Below, in pieces: positions 15,302 through 25,732 of a DNA stretch of 45,624 nt. Each line of letters begins with the position of its first letter. Position 1 is the first letter of the stretch. Below the pieces are notes generated by a model that did not search any database, was not told where the DNA came from, and saw only the letters and a program-made list of their open reading frames with translations. Both the position numbers and the translations under genes were made by a program. The DNA is from an uncultured Nitrospirota bacterium (lineage in GTDB: Bacteria; CG2-30-53-67): assembly GCA_947259355.1 (NCBI GenBank), contig CAMYMF010000016.1:1-45624 (forward strand). The letters run 5' to 3'.

Positions 15302-18103
15302 ATGGGTCCAGCAAAGTCGATTGGCACCGTTCCAGCAAAACTGCGCCCTCTTCGGAGCGACATCGAGCAGTTCCAGCAATGGCTCGACCAGGTCATTCTG
15401 GAGCAGGAGGGCACAGCGTTTCTGCAGGTCGTACGGGAGATTCGCAGCCGTTCTTTGGAACTGCGCGAAGCCTACAGCGCCGCCAAAGAAAAAAAGCTCG
15501 TCCGTCTTCTCGCAGCCTTGCAGCCTCCGGACGCGACCCGGCTCATCCGGTATTTTTCCATCTTTCTCCAACTGGTCAACATTGCCGAGAACAGCCACCG
15601 TATCCGGCGGATGCGACATTATGCCGCCCTGCCTTCGCCCCGCCCCAACAAAGGCTCCGTGGAAGAATTGGTTCGCGACCTCAAAGCGGGCGGCGTCCCC
15701 TTCGATCGCATCGAGGCCCTCCTTCCCGAGATGACCATCGAACTGGTTTTCACCGCCCACCCCACCGAGGTGCGTCGGCGGATCGTGATGGTCACGCACG
15801 ATGCTCTGGCGCACCATTTGCGGGATCTTGAGGAGCGTCGGCTGACCCCCGGTGAACGGGAAGCTTTACAGGCGAAGATTCTGGGTGCGATTACAGCTCT
15901 CTACCAAACCGAAGAGGCGCGCGCCGTGCGCCCCAAGGTCACCGACGAAGTGGCCAATACCCTCTATTATCTGGAACACATTCTCTACGATGCTCTCCCG
16001 GAGACGTTGACGGCCCTGGGCGCGGAGATTCAAAAAGCATACGATCGAAGAGTCGATATCCCTCCCCTGCTTCGCTTCAAGACCTGGATTGGCGGCGATC
16101 GTGACGGCAACCCCTATGTCACGCACGACATGATCCCCACAGCCCTCGGTCTGCAGCGAAGCGCTCTACTCGGTCGCTATCTGGAATCCCTGGAAGCACT
16201 CAGTCGCCAATGCACCCTGTCGAACGGCATCTGCCGCATTCCGCGGCGCCTTTTGCGTTCTCTTGAGGAGGACGCACGGCGTTTCCCGGCTCTCGAGACT
16301 TCCCTGAAGGAGCGTTTTCCCAGTGAGCCCTTCCTGCGCAAACTGGAATTCCTGAAAACCAAAGTGCGCCTAACGAGAGAGCATCCTCCCGAGAAGGGGC
16401 GCATGCCTTCAAGTTTTCGCGGCTACCGCTCCGCCCAGCCCTTTCTGGACGATCTGCGGCACTTCCGTGACGGGCTGGTTGCGGCCGGCGGCCAGCGGAT
16501 AGCGGAGGACGCGCTCGATCTGCTGATTCTGCGGGTCCGGCTCTTCGGGTTTCATTTTGCCAGCATGGATGTGCGTCAGCATGCGGGTCGCCACACTGAG
16601 GCGGTTGCTGAGATACTGAAACGAAGCGGAGTGGTCTCGGGCTATGAAAGACTGCCCGTCTCGCAACAGCTGGCCACGATCCGCCCCCTGTTGCACCGCC
16701 GCAAAAGGCTGATCACCCGCGATACCGCCCTCTCCCGGGAATCCCGAGAGGTTGTTGAAACGTTTCGCACCATCGGCGAGTCGCAGAAGTTCTTCGGTAC
16801 TGAGTCACTGGACACCTACATCATCAGCATGACCCGTCATCCCGTCGACGTGCTCCATGTGCTGCTCCTCGCCAAAGAGACCGGCCTGTTCCGCCCCGCC
16901 CGGAATCAAGCCGTGAGCCGTCTTGACATTGTGCCCCTTTTTGAAACCATTGACGACCTGCGACGGGCACCCGAGATGCTCACGGCCCTTCTGGACGAGC
17001 CGGCCTACTCGATGCAGCTCTCGGCCCGGAAGCGGCGGCAGGAGGTAATGCTCGGCTACTCCGACAGCAACAAGGACGGCGGCTTTGTCACCTCGAACTG
17101 GGAGCTCTACCGCGCCCAGAAGGCGCTGCATCGCACGGCGGCGACTCGAGGGATCCAGTTGACCTTGTTTCACGGCCGGGGCGGCACCATCGGCCGGGGC
17201 GGCGGTCCCCTGAACCAGGCGATCCTCGCCCAGCCTGCGTGCACCCTGGATGGCCGGATCAAGATCACCGAACAGGGCGAGATGATTTCGAGCAAGTACA
17301 GCCACCCCGTGATTGCGCGGCGAAACCTGGAACTCGTCCTCTCGGCGGTGCTTCGCCTCTGTCTGACATCGGAATGTCCCGTGGACGACCCGGAGGAAGA
17401 TGCGCACGAAACGGTCATGGATGAGCTCTCGGGCATTGCCCACGACTTCTATCGCGAGTGCGTCTATGAAGACCCCGCGTTTCTTCGGTATTTCCTCGAC
17501 GTCACGCCGATTCGTGAGATCAGCCGACTCAAGATCGGCTCCCGGCCGGCCCGGCGAAAATCAGGGGAGCGGATCGAGGATTTGCGGGCCATCCCATGGG
17601 TCTTCTCCTGGACCCAGAACCGCCTGCTGCTTCCCGGGTGGTATCCTTTCGGAAAGAGTATCGAGCGCTTTCTCAAGCGACACCCCAGAACGGGGCTCAA
17701 AACCCTCCAGCGGATGGTGCGCAACTGGCCTTTCTTCGAGTCCGTGGCCGACCTTATCGAGATGACCCTGGCCAAGGCGGACATGCGAATGGCCTCGCAT
17801 TATGCAGCGTTGGGACGGAATCGCGACGAGACTCGCCGGATTTTCACCCGGATCCGACGGGAGCACGCGCGCAGTGCCAAGATGATCCTGGCCATCACCG
17901 GCCGTCAAAATCTGCTGGACCATCAGTACGTGCTTCAGCATGCCATCCCCCTTCGCAACGCCTACCTTGACCCCATTCACCTGCTGCAGGTCGATCTGCT
18001 TCGCCGATCGACGGCAGAGCGAAAACGTCTCTCGCCCGACGCGGCGCTGGCGCTGCTTCGCACCTTCAACGGCATTGCGGCGGGGATGCGAAATACCGGT
18101 TAG
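15302..18103 (+). CDS. ppc: Phosphoenolpyruvate carboxylase
   Basis: A 933-residue protein of full family length. The catalytic motifs are all present: VFTAHPTEVRRR (PEP-site His), GGDRDGNPYVT, the GYSDSNKDGGFVTSNW block, and the glycine-rich FHGRGGTIGRGGGP. It ends MRNTG, matching the conserved NTG C-terminus of the family. It carboxylates PEP with bicarbonate to oxaloacetate, refilling the TCA cycle or supplying reductive-branch intermediates. ATG 15302 follows GGGAGG with a seven-base spacer; in-frame upstream starts lack support. It stands alone and converges with the MscS gene (31 bp between stops). Confidence 0.96.
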   Translation: MGPAKSIGTVPAKLRPLRSDIEQFQQWLDQVILEQEGTAFLQVVREIRSRSLELREAYSAAKEKKLVRLLAALQPPDATRLIRYFSIFLQLVNIAENSHRIRRMRHYAALPSPRPNKGSVEELVRDLKAGGVPFDRIEALLPEMTIELVFTAHPTEVRRRIVMVTHDALAHHLRDLEERRLTPGEREALQAKILGAITALYQTEEARAVRPKVTDEVANTLYYLEHILYDALPETLTALGAEIQKAYDRRVDIPPLLRFKTWIGGDRDGNPYVTHDMIPTALGLQRSALLGRYLESLEALSRQCTLSNGICRIPRRLLRSLEEDARRFPALETSLKERFPSEPFLRKLEFLKTKVRLTREHPPEKGRMPSSFRGYRSAQPFLDDLRHFRDGLVAAGGQRIAEDALDLLILRVRLFGFHFASMDVRQHAGRHTEAVAEILKRSGVVSGYERLPVSQQLATIRPLLHRRKRLITRDTALSRESREVVETFRTIGESQKFFGTESLDTYIISMTRHPVDVLHVLLLAKETGLFRPARNQAVSRLDIVPLFETIDDLRRAPEMLTALLDEPAYSMQLSARKRRQEVMLGYSDSNKDGGFVTSNWELYRAQKALHRTAATRGIQLTLFHGRGGTIGRGGGPLNQAILAQPACTLDGRIKITEQGEMISSKYSHPVIARRNLELVLSAVLRLCLTSECPVDDPEEDAHETVMDELSGIAHDFYRECVYEDPAFLRYFLDVTPIREISRLKIGSRPARRKSGERIEDLRAIPWVFSWTQNRLLLPGWYPFGKSIERFLKRHPRTGLKTLQRMVRNWPFFESVADLIEMTLAKADMRMASHYAALGRNRDETRRIFTRIRREHARSAKMILAITGRQNLLDHQYVLQHAIPLRNAYLDPIHLLQVDLLRRSTAERKRLSPDAALALLRTFNGIAAGMRNTG

Positions 18104-18134
18104 TCTGGTGAGCATTGCGGGACGGGGCCGAATC

Positions 18135-19193
18135 TTAGCCGGGCATTTCCTTGATATAGAGGTCCTGCTTGGGAAAGGGGATCTCGATCCCAGCCTCGCC
18201 GAAAGACTTGTATACCCGGGAATTAAGGGCATGTAGAACGCGACCCCGATACACGGGCGCTTCGATCCACGCCAGCAGCTCAAAGAGAAGTCCCGAGTCC
18301 CCGAACTCCCGAAAGCGCACACGAGGGGCCGGATTGTCACTGACGTGCTCCACGCCCGCGGCACAGTTTAGCAGCACTTTCTCGACCTGATCGACGTCAC
18401 TACCGTACGCGACGGAAACCTTGACCCGCACCCGCATCTTCTGGTGGGGTCCGCTGGTTTCGTTGACGATCTTGGCGTTGGCGATCACGGCATTGGGTAG
18501 CGTTACTTCGATATCGTCACGCGTCAAGAGGCGGGTGGATCGAATGCCGATGTCCGTGACCACGCCGCGCAGTCCGCTGTCCAGAATGATGAAATCACCG
18601 ATCCGGTAGGGCGCATCGGCCAAGATAAAAACCCCGGCAAACAGATTGGCCAGCGAATCCTTGGCCGCAAAGCCGACGGCGATACCGACGATTCCGGCCG
18701 ACGCAATCCAGGAGGTCAGATTGATGTTCCACGCGATGAACGCAAAATAGAGCGCGCCTGCGATCACCACCACTTTCCAGACAATGTCAAAGAGCGGCAG
18801 GGTCTTCGGCTGAATCCAGGGCATCCGGTGGACCTGCCGGCTCAGAGCCGCAAGCAGGATCGCGCCAATCCGCATGGCCGCCGTCGCCCAGAGAACGACG
18901 GCCAGGGTCTTGAGAATACCAAAGGCCACGTAGTGGATCGATGCACTCGGTTTCAGAACCAGAATGGCCGATCCGATCCCGGCGAGGACGATGGAATAGA
19001 CCACCGGGATTCGAATCGTGTGCGCCACGTCCTCATCGACGGAGGTCTGAGTCCGCCGGCTGACCATGCGGATGACCTGATCAAAAACCGCACGGACGAT
19101 CAACGCCAGAATCACCGACCCCACCAGGATGAGGCCTGCCTGCACCATCGGCATACCGGAGAGATCATTCCAGAGGCTCATGAGCTGATCCAT
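18135..19193 (-). CDS. Small-conductance mechanosensitive channel (MscS family)
   Basis: A 352-residue channel with four or five predicted helices. The pore helix and beta domain are well conserved: GIVGIAVGFAAKDSLANLFAG, then ILADAPYRIGDFIIL and GVVTDIGIRSTRLLTRDDIEVTLPN. The C-terminal alpha/beta domain includes RVRVKVSVAYGSDVD and SRVYKSFGEAGIEIPFP. MscS channels release solutes on hypo-osmotic shock. ATG 19193 has AAGGAG five bases upstream; the frame continues to 19262 without support. The 275 bp before the oxidoreductase gene hold no gene. Confidence 0.9.
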   Translation of the reverse strand: MDQLMSLWNDLSGMPMVQAGLILVGSVILALIVRAVFDQVIRMVSRRTQTSVDEDVAHTIRIPVVYSIVLAGIGSAILVLKPSASIHYVAFGILKTLAVVLWATAAMRIGAILLAALSRQVHRMPWIQPKTLPLFDIVWKVVVIAGALYFAFIAWNINLTSWIASAGIVGIAVGFAAKDSLANLFAGVFILADAPYRIGDFIILDSGLRGVVTDIGIRSTRLLTRDDIEVTLPNAVIANAKIVNETSGPHQKMRVRVKVSVAYGSDVDQVEKVLLNCAAGVEHVSDNPAPRVRFREFGDSGLLFELLAWIEAPVYRGRVLHALNSRVYKSFGEAGIEIPFPKQDLYIKEMPG

Positions 19194-19468
19194 TGCGACT
19201 CCTTTCGTTCCATATGGACACCGGCTTGCGCGGGGCTTTGCGGTAAATGACTTCCCGTTCAAGAAAGGAGCTTATTATTCGACGCGGCTCGAGTCAAGGG
19301 GTAAGACGAATGACGGGATCGGCCGGTCTCACAGCCGTGCGGAGGCCTTTGACGCCCCGTGTCATTAATCTATATCATTTTCAACGGCCGGCCACTCTCA
19401 GGCAAGGCATGGCCGGCACGAAGCAGACGAGCCTATCTCTGGACGTGGGCTGCACGTGACAGCGAGAG

Positions 19469-20539
19469 TTACAGCAGCGGCTCATCCGTGTAGGCCACGT
19501 TGGCCTCTTCCGATTGATGGCGCGGCAACATTTTCCCGGCACGGACGTCATCCACCCAGTCGGGATTGAGGAGAAAGGATTTGGCGCTCAAGGCGAGGTC
19601 CGCGTCCCGCAGAGCCGCGGCTGCGCTGCTCTGATCATATATGCCGCCGCAAATCATCAGAGGCAAATTGCTCACCTCCCGGGTCAGCCGGGACATGGTT
19701 TGATCGGTGCCGAAGGCCGTTTCGGTGAAGTCATAGGTGGAAAGCGATATGGCATCAATGGGCTCCGCCGACAGAAGTCGGATCATCTGCTGCCACTCCT
19801 CCCGGCTCTCAAAGAGGGACACTTCGCTGTCGGCCACCCCCCAGTTGGAAATCCTGAAGGTCAGCAGCCGCGCTGCCGGCACCGCCGGCCGGACCGCCCG
19901 GATGACTTCCCGGGCGAAGCGAAAGCGGTTCTCCACGGGACCGCCGTAAGCGTCGGTTCGCTTGTTTGAATAGACGGAGAGAAACTGGTTGATGAGATAT
20001 CCGTGGGCGCCGTGGATTTCGAGGCCGTCAAAACCGGCGGCCATGGCGCCTCTGGCCGTCTCGGCAAACCCCCGTATCACATGATCGATATCAAAGGGCC
20101 CCATGGCGTCGGGAATGGGATAGGGTTTGCCGGTCATCGGATTGTCCTGTTTGGGCGCCACAGCGCTCGGCGCGATGACCCGCCCTGCCGGGTTGATGTC
20201 GGGCCACGCCATGCGGCCACAGTGAAATATCTGCATGATGGCCACTGCACCGTGGGACTGGATCCTCTGGACCACCGGCGTCCAGGCATCAATCTGTCGC
20301 TGGGTCGTCATTCTCGCCTGCTTCGGATAGCCCTGGCTGCTCTCGTAGTCGGTCACAATGGCTTCGGTGTAGACCACAGCCGCTCCGTTTTTCGCTCGGC
20401 GTACCAGAAAATCGAGGACATCCTGTCGGGGAATGCTGTCGCCGGGCGACGACATGCGGGTCATGGGGGCCACCCCGAGACGATTGCGGAAAGTGATGTT
20501 CTTCATTTGAAAGGGCGAAAAGATGACTACGGTGCTCAT
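19469..20539 (-). CDS. NADH:flavin oxidoreductase, old yellow enzyme family
   Basis: A 356-residue TIM-barrel flavoprotein. The start FSPFQMKNITFRNRLGVAPMTR and the block EIHGAHGYLINQFLS-xx-NKRTDAYGG-xx-ENRFRFA are diagnostic. The His-x-x-His pair of the active site is not obvious: the motif is IHGAHGY, with the His pair retained. OYE enzymes reduce activated C=C bonds with FMN and NAD(P)H; the natural substrate is unknown. The Shine-Dalgarno site is weak, and no operon partner is seen. An 88-bp gap separates it from the DUF2459 gene on the same strand. Confidence 0.9.
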   Translation of the reverse strand: MSTVVIFSPFQMKNITFRNRLGVAPMTRMSSPGDSIPRQDVLDFLVRRAKNGAAVVYTEAIVTDYESSQGYPKQARMTTQRQIDAWTPVVQRIQSHGAVAIMQIFHCGRMAWPDINPAGRVIAPSAVAPKQDNPMTGKPYPIPDAMGPFDIDHVIRGFAETARGAMAAGFDGLEIHGAHGYLINQFLSVYSNKRTDAYGGPVENRFRFAREVIRAVRPAVPAARLLTFRISNWGVADSEVSLFESREEWQQMIRLLSAEPIDAISLSTYDFTETAFGTDQTMSRLTREVSNLPLMICGGIYDQSSAAAALRDADLALSAKSFLLNPDWVDDVRAGKMLPRHQSEEANVAYTDEPLL

Positions 20540-20627
20540 GGCCCAATGGCTTTCTTTTTGGGATCGACAAAGATATCAGGACGCCTAGATCGATATAAGA
20601 GAAAAATACCGCAGCGGATCTGCTTTA

Positions 20628-21305
20628 TCAACCGTTGGATCCGCTGGCGTCGCGGCAGGGATCTTCTTCCGGAAGGCCCTCTTTGACTTGGCGCCAGAGA
20701 TTCCCGGCGGTCAGGGCATAGACGGCTGAGATGGGAAAACCGGTTGCCCGCAGGGCACGGGCCGTCCAGTTGTTGCAGGTGTTCCAGGCGACGTAGGTCC
20801 CGGTGGCTCGGTAAAAAGCACTGTTCTCTTGAAGCCCCGACCCAAGGCGGATGGCCCGTCCCTTGGCATCCCGCTCATAGCTGCCGCGGATGTAACGGAC
20901 CATATTCTCTAATCCGCGCTCGGAGATATGAACAGCCAGAACGCTTGCTTCCCCGTAGTGCGCGATCGGGACCACGGTCAGCCCGACCATATGCAGGACA
21001 CCCGCCGTCGGGAGGGCGACGGCCCGAAGAGCCATACCAGCCGTGACTCTCTCGGCCCGGTAAAACCGCTCATCCCCCCAGCCGACTTCGATAAATACCG
21101 CCGCGGGAAAGTCGGCCATCTCCGGCCAGAGGTGGGGCGCAATATCGGCTGTGCCCAGGGCGATCCCCGTGTGCCAACCATGATTGATGACGTAGATCGT
21201 CCTGCATGCAGAGCGCGCTTGCGGAGGATAGAGATGGCGCTCGACGCCGACGCAGCCCCACGCGATGGAGATGGTCATTAGCAAGATGAGGATGAGCCGT
21301 CTCAT
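20628..21305 (-). CDS. DUF2459 (urease-region TIGR02117-like) protein
   Basis: A 225-residue exported protein, with N-terminal hydrophobic stretch LILILLMTISIAWGC (possible lipobox IAWGC). The family pattern is clear: YVINHGWHTGIAL, then EVGWGDERFYRA, and VAWNTCNNWTARAL near the C-terminus. His, Asp and Cys residues in these motifs suggest a cysteine-protease or acyltransferase-like fold, but the function is unknown. It starts 6 bp after the end of the unknown membrane protein gene, so the two are probably cotranscribed; its GAGGAG ribosome site lies inside the 3' end of that gene. Confidence 0.75.
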   Translation of the reverse strand: MRRLILILLMTISIAWGCVGVERHLYPPQARSACRTIYVINHGWHTGIALGTADIAPHLWPEMADFPAAVFIEVGWGDERFYRAERVTAGMALRAVALPTAGVLHMVGLTVVPIAHYGEASVLAVHISERGLENMVRYIRGSYERDAKGRAIRLGSGLQENSAFYRATGTYVAWNTCNNWTARALRATGFPISAVYALTAGNLWRQVKEGLPEEDPCRDASGSNG

Positions 21306-21311
21306 AGAACA

Positions 21312-22250
21312 TCAGCTCCTCACGATGCGCAAACCTCGGGCCGAGAATTCGGAGACCCAGCGAAGGGGGTGCTCCACGTCGACGATGGCTTGCCGGCTCC
21401 CCTGCCGCAGGCGGAGCTGGTCTTTTCCCGGCACCGGCGCAATGGTGCCATCGTCTTTGGAAATGGTCATGAAGGGGCGCCGCCAGACATACACCTCGAG
21501 ACGGTCCTGAAACAGCGCCATGGCGAGCAGTGTGCCGTTGATACGGCCCGGACTGCGGACCCAGGCGAAAAGATCCTGTGCACTGCGCAACGGCCTCGGC
21601 CCCCGGAGCTTCGGGAGCTTGCCGATGAAGGCAAGAATCGGGAAGGCAACGAAGACGATGATGGCCGTGGGGAGACCGAACATCAGCGTGAGGAGGAGTT
21701 CCTCCCCTTGCGAATGCCACCGTATGGCCCGATTGATCTGATCCGATCGGGCCAGAAATTCGGCTCCCACCGCACGCCCCTCTACTTCGAGGCTGGCCAC
21801 CACGTCGTCCAGGATGTCCTTGTAAGTCCGAAGGGTCGATCCCCGCGCGAAGTTCTCCACCCAGAAGAAGGAATCGCCGGCGGTAAAGAGATAGATGTAA
21901 CGCCTCGATTTGCCCCGCTTTTCGAGAAAGAACCGGCCGTTGTCGAAGACAGGAATGGCCGCCTCATAGGTGGGCTTCAGGTACTGACGGTATTGTCGGA
22001 TTTGCTCTTCGGCCTCTCCCTCTGGGGGACGGGTCGAGATGTAGAGCCGGCCCGCCCCGGTGAACCGGTTCTTGTGCCAGCCGTTCTCTTCGATCCGGGA
22101 GGTGGGCCCGTCGGGGACGCGGCAGCGAAAGCCCTCTGCCTCAAACGCCACCCACGCAACCGGATCGGGGCGGATGAAGAGGAAAATCATCCAGACAAAG
22201 GCCAGAATGCCCCCCAGAATCAGTGTCAGCAGGCGAATCATCTTTACCAT
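21312..22250 (-). CDS. Membrane protein of unknown function
   Basis: A 312-residue protein not recognised as a named family. It has an N-terminal membrane helix (LLTLILGGILAFVWMIFLFI), then an external domain of about 150 residues (DPVAWVAFEAEGFRCRVP ... RYIYLFTAGDSFFWVENFARG), and a second membrane helix pair near residues 190-212 (LMFGLPTAIIVFVAFPILAFI). The C-terminal 90 residues (LFAWVRSPGRINGTLLAMALFQDRLEVYV) look like a PH-like or beta domain facing the cytoplasm. It forms an apparent operon with the DUF2459 gene downstream. Function unknown. Confidence 0.65.
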   Translation of the reverse strand: MVKMIRLLTLILGGILAFVWMIFLFIRPDPVAWVAFEAEGFRCRVPDGPTSRIEENGWHKNRFTGAGRLYISTRPPEGEAEEQIRQYRQYLKPTYEAAIPVFDNGRFFLEKRGKSRRYIYLFTAGDSFFWVENFARGSTLRTYKDILDDVVASLEVEGRAVGAEFLARSDQINRAIRWHSQGEELLLTLMFGLPTAIIVFVAFPILAFIGKLPKLRGPRPLRSAQDLFAWVRSPGRINGTLLAMALFQDRLEVYVWRRPFMTISKDDGTIAPVPGKDQLRLRQGSRQAIVDVEHPLRWVSEFSARGLRIVRS

Positions 22251-22404
22251 GGGCGACTCCGTCCTTTCGGGTGCTCTCTCCGTCTATTGGGAACTCCGCC
22301 AGAGCGGAATCTAAAGAGGTCGAAAAAACCGTCTCATAGCAGAATAGATTTAGTTTAATCCTAAAAGCCCGGTCTGCCAAGGGGCCGGTGTTGCAATAAC
22401 GAGC

Positions 22405-22433
22405 TTTCAAATCAGACCCTATCCTGCTACAAT
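22405..22433 (+). promoter_or_regulatory. Possible promoter for the hybrid histidine kinase gene
   Basis: A good -10 box TACAAT (22428-22433, 5 of 6) with a weak -35 TTTCAA 17 nt upstream. It lies 40 bp before the kinase start. The weak -35 suggests it may need an activator. Confidence 0.3.
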
Positions 22434-22472
22434 GGGCGCCTGACGAAACGGGAAAAAAGGTGTCGCTAACTT

Positions 22473-25400
22473 ATGAACGAACAAAGAGTGATCTCTTTGA
22501 AGCGTACCGGGGGCGGGAGCCGCCTTGACGTTAGGCTGGCATCCCATTGGCCCGTCCTGCTCGTCCTGCTCGTCGGCGCGGCATTGTCTATCTTTCTGTT
22601 CCGGACCGCCCGAAGCTGGGAGATGGGACACGTGCGAGACGACTTCGAAAAGGCTGTGGCAGTGCAAACAGCCGCCTTTCGCGAGACGGTGGATCTTCTC
22701 ATCCACGAATTGGAATCTCTCTATGCCTTCTACACTGCGTTGGGAGAGGTGACGCGAGCAGAGTTTCGACTCTTTGCAACGAACCTGCTCGGATCGAACC
22801 CAACGATCCAAGCCTTGGAGTGGATCCCCCGCATTCCCGCACAAGCGCGGACCGCCTATTCAGAGGCGGCCAGGGCTGACGGCTACCCGGCATTTGAAAT
22901 CCGAGAGCGGGACCCGCAGGGCAATCTGGTCAAAGCAGGTCCACGGGATACGTATTTTCCCGTCTATTTTGTGGAGCCCTATCTTGGCAATGAGGCCGCG
23001 CTCGGTTACGATCTGGCCTCGGATCCGACTCGCCGGCAGGCCTTGATGGAGGCCCGGAACATTGGGAAGCCCCATGCCACCGGCAGGATCCGGCTCGTTC
23101 AGGAACAGAGCGATCAATACGGATTCCTCGCATTTTATCCGGTCTATGAAGCGGGCGTTCCTCTGCACTCTCCGAAGCATCGATTGGAATATCTGAAGGG
23201 CTTTGTCCTCGCCGTGCTCAGGATTAATGACATGTTGGCCCGCACCCTGAAGCCCCTGGGCCAAACGGACATCGAGACCTACCTCTTCGATCGGGCAGCG
23301 CCTGAGGACGAACGATTTCTTGGTTCGTATCCGTCCAGGTTCGTTGCAGACGATGGCTCGGAACGACTGACGGAAGCCGCACTCCGCAAGGGAATATACC
23401 GAGCCGAGTCGATGGATGTCCTCTACCGGCAGTGGCTGCTCCTCGGCACACCGACGCCTCACTTTCTAGCTGCCCGAAGGACCCCGCAACCGTGGGTATT
23501 CCTGCTGGGCGGACTGCTGTTCACCGGGATGCTCTCTGGAACGTTCTGGCTCGGCATCAAGCGGCAAATGGAGACTCGCGACTGGGCCTATCGGCTGATG
23601 GAGTCCAAGAAAGAGTTGGAGGAAGAGGCTGCTTCGCGCCAGCGGGTGCAAAAGGATCTGGATCGGCGGGTACGCCATGCGGAGATGCAGGTCCGAATCG
23701 GCAAGGCGCTCACCAAGGGTGAACACCTCGACCCCATGCTCCGGGATTGCGCAGAGGCTCTGGTTGCGCATCTCGATATCGATGTCGTCCAAATATGGAT
23801 CCTCGAAGAGGGCCAGGCCTTTCTCCAGCTAAAGGCCAGGGCCGGTTTGTCCACCGACGCCGGTGCGCCGGCAGAGCGCATCCCCGTTGGCAGTGGTCCC
23901 ATCGGATCGATTGCGGCCACACAGACACCCTGTTTTACCAACGAACTCTTTCGCCATGGCGCGGGAACGGATTGGGAATGGGTACCACAGCAAGATTTGG
24001 TGGCCTTCGTGGGCTACCCCCTGATCGTTGAGAATCGGATCGCCGGCGTTCTTGCCGCGTTTTCCCGAACGCCCATCGATCCCATTGCCGAAAAGGCGCT
24101 TGCCTTCGTTGCCGACGAAATCGCGATCGGGGTCACACGAAAAGAGACGGAAGAGCTTCTGCGTCGGGAACGGGACCGGATCCAGACATATCTGGACGTT
24201 GCCGGTGTGATGCTGCTCGCGCTGACTGTGGATGGGCGCGTCGCGCTCATCAACCGGCAGGGATGCCAGATTCTGGGGTATAAAGAAGAGGAGATCCTCG
24301 GCCAAGACTGGTTTGAGAACTTCCTTCCCCGAGCCATCCGCGAGGAAGTGCGTCGGGATTTCAGACAGTTGATGGCGGGAAAACTGGAGGCTGTGGAGTA
24401 TTTTGAGAAGCCTGTGATCACCGATCGGGGCGAAGAGATACTGATCGCCTGGCATAACACACTCCTGCGTGACAAGTCCGGTGAGATCGTGGGCACCCTG
24501 AGCTCAGGGGAGGACATCACTGAGCGACGCAAAATGGAAAAGGAACACCTGAAAATGCAGAAATTGGAGTCCCTCGGGGTACTTGCGGGAGGGCTGGCCC
24601 ACGATTTCAACAACCTGCTCACGGGCATTCTCAGCAACGTCGGCCTTGCCAAGCTGACGGCCGGCTCTCGAGAGGAGACCGTCGAGCGGCTGGAAGACGC
24701 CGAACGGGCGTCTCTGCAGGCCAGGGACCTTATCCTGCAGCTCCTGACATTTTCCAGAGGGGGTGCCCCCATCCGCAAAAGCATAAGTATCGTTGAACTC
24801 CTGGAGGAAAGCGTCAGCTTTGCACTGAGAGGGTCGAACGTGGCGTGTGAGTATCGACTAGGAGAGGAGCTCTGGCCCGTGTCAGTGGATGAAAGCCAGA
24901 TCAGCCAGGTCATTCATAATCTCATTCTCAATGCGGATCAGGCCATGCCGGCAGGGGGCACTATCACGGTGAGTCTCAGCAATGCAAACATTTCCGCCGA
25001 TGAGGTTCCCGGTCTTGAGGGGGGAAACTACGTGTTACTCTCCGTGGCAGACCGGGGCCTGGGTATTCCTCAGGAGCAGCTCCCACATATATTTGACCCC
25101 TATTTCACAACGAAATCAGGAGGCAGCGGCCTCGGTCTTGCGACGGTCTACTCCATCGTGCAGCGGCACAACGGTCACATCGCCGTAGACTCCGAAGTCA
25201 ACGGCGGCTCTACCTTTCGCGTCTATCTGCCCGCAACGGCGCGCGCAGTGGTCTCAAAAGAAAACACTGCCGAGAGCTGCATCACCGGCGGCGGCAGGGT
25301 GCTGATCATGGACGATGACGAACTGATTCGGAACGCGGCGGGAGAAATGCTGCGCCGCCTCGGCTACGAGGTTGTCTTTGCACGGGACGGCGAGGAGGCC

Positions 25401-25685
25401 CTTGAGAAGTATCAGCAGGCCAGAGCCGACAAGGAGCCCCTCGACATTTTGATAATGGATCTGACCATACCGGGGGGCATGGGCGGCAAGGAAGCGATTG
25501 AAAAGCTCCGGGAAATCGATCCCGAGGTGAAAACAATCGTATCGAGCGGCTACTCGAGTGATCCCGTGATGGCGGAAGCCGAGAAATACGGCTTCAACGG
25601 CGTGGTCGCCAAACCCTACACGATGGCCGAGTTGAGTCACGTGCTCCATGATGTGATGCGCAAAACGGGTCTGCTCGGGGCATAG
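22473..25685 (+). CDS. Hybrid sensor histidine kinase (CHASE-GAF-PAS-HisKA-HATPase-receiver)
   Basis: A 1070-residue hybrid kinase. Two membrane helices (about 27-45 and 344-362) bracket a periplasmic CHASE-type sensor domain (residues about 60-330; NPTIQALEWIPRIP; FLAFYPVYE). Inside the cell follow a GAF domain (about 400-560), a PAS domain (about 570-690; LINRQGCQILGYKEEEILGQDW), HisKA with phospho-acceptor His 710 in AHDFNNLL, an HATPase (N-box LILNADQAM, DRGLGIP, GGSGLGLA), and a C-terminal receiver (RVLIMDDDELIR, phospho-acceptor Asp 996 in LIMDLTIPGG). CHASE domains usually bind small ligands. The adjacent RND pump genes are plausible targets, but no DNA-binding output is encoded nearby. 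Confidence 0.93.
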   Translation: MNEQRVISLKRTGGGSRLDVRLASHWPVLLVLLVGAALSIFLFRTARSWEMGHVRDDFEKAVAVQTAAFRETVDLLIHELESLYAFYTALGEVTRAEFRLFATNLLGSNPTIQALEWIPRIPAQARTAYSEAARADGYPAFEIRERDPQGNLVKAGPRDTYFPVYFVEPYLGNEAALGYDLASDPTRRQALMEARNIGKPHATGRIRLVQEQSDQYGFLAFYPVYEAGVPLHSPKHRLEYLKGFVLAVLRINDMLARTLKPLGQTDIETYLFDRAAPEDERFLGSYPSRFVADDGSERLTEAALRKGIYRAESMDVLYRQWLLLGTPTPHFLAARRTPQPWVFLLGGLLFTGMLSGTFWLGIKRQMETRDWAYRLMESKKELEEEAASRQRVQKDLDRRVRHAEMQVRIGKALTKGEHLDPMLRDCAEALVAHLDIDVVQIWILEEGQAFLQLKARAGLSTDAGAPAERIPVGSGPIGSIAATQTPCFTNELFRHGAGTDWEWVPQQDLVAFVGYPLIVENRIAGVLAAFSRTPIDPIAEKALAFVADEIAIGVTRKETEELLRRERDRIQTYLDVAGVMLLALTVDGRVALINRQGCQILGYKEEEILGQDWFENFLPRAIREEVRRDFRQLMAGKLEAVEYFEKPVITDRGEEILIAWHNTLLRDKSGEIVGTLSSGEDITERRKMEKEHLKMQKLESLGVLAGGLAHDFNNLLTGILSNVGLAKLTAGSREETVERLEDAERASLQARDLILQLLTFSRGGAPIRKSISIVELLEESVSFALRGSNVACEYRLGEELWPVSVDESQISQVIHNLILNADQAMPAGGTITVSLSNANISADEVPGLEGGNYVLLSVADRGLGIPQEQLPHIFDPYFTTKSGGSGLGLATVYSIVQRHNGHIAVDSEVNGGSTFRVYLPATARAVVSKENTAESCITGGGRVLIMDDDELIRNAAGEMLRRLGYEVVFARDGEEALEKYQQARADKEPLDILIMDLTIPGGMGGKEAIEKLREIDPEVKTIVSSGYSSDPVMAEAEKYGFNGVVAKPYTMAELSHVLHDVMRKTGLLGA

Positions 25686-25732
25686 CTTCCTCAGCGGCCC
25701 TCCGATGGCTTGGAAAACGGGGACAAGAATTG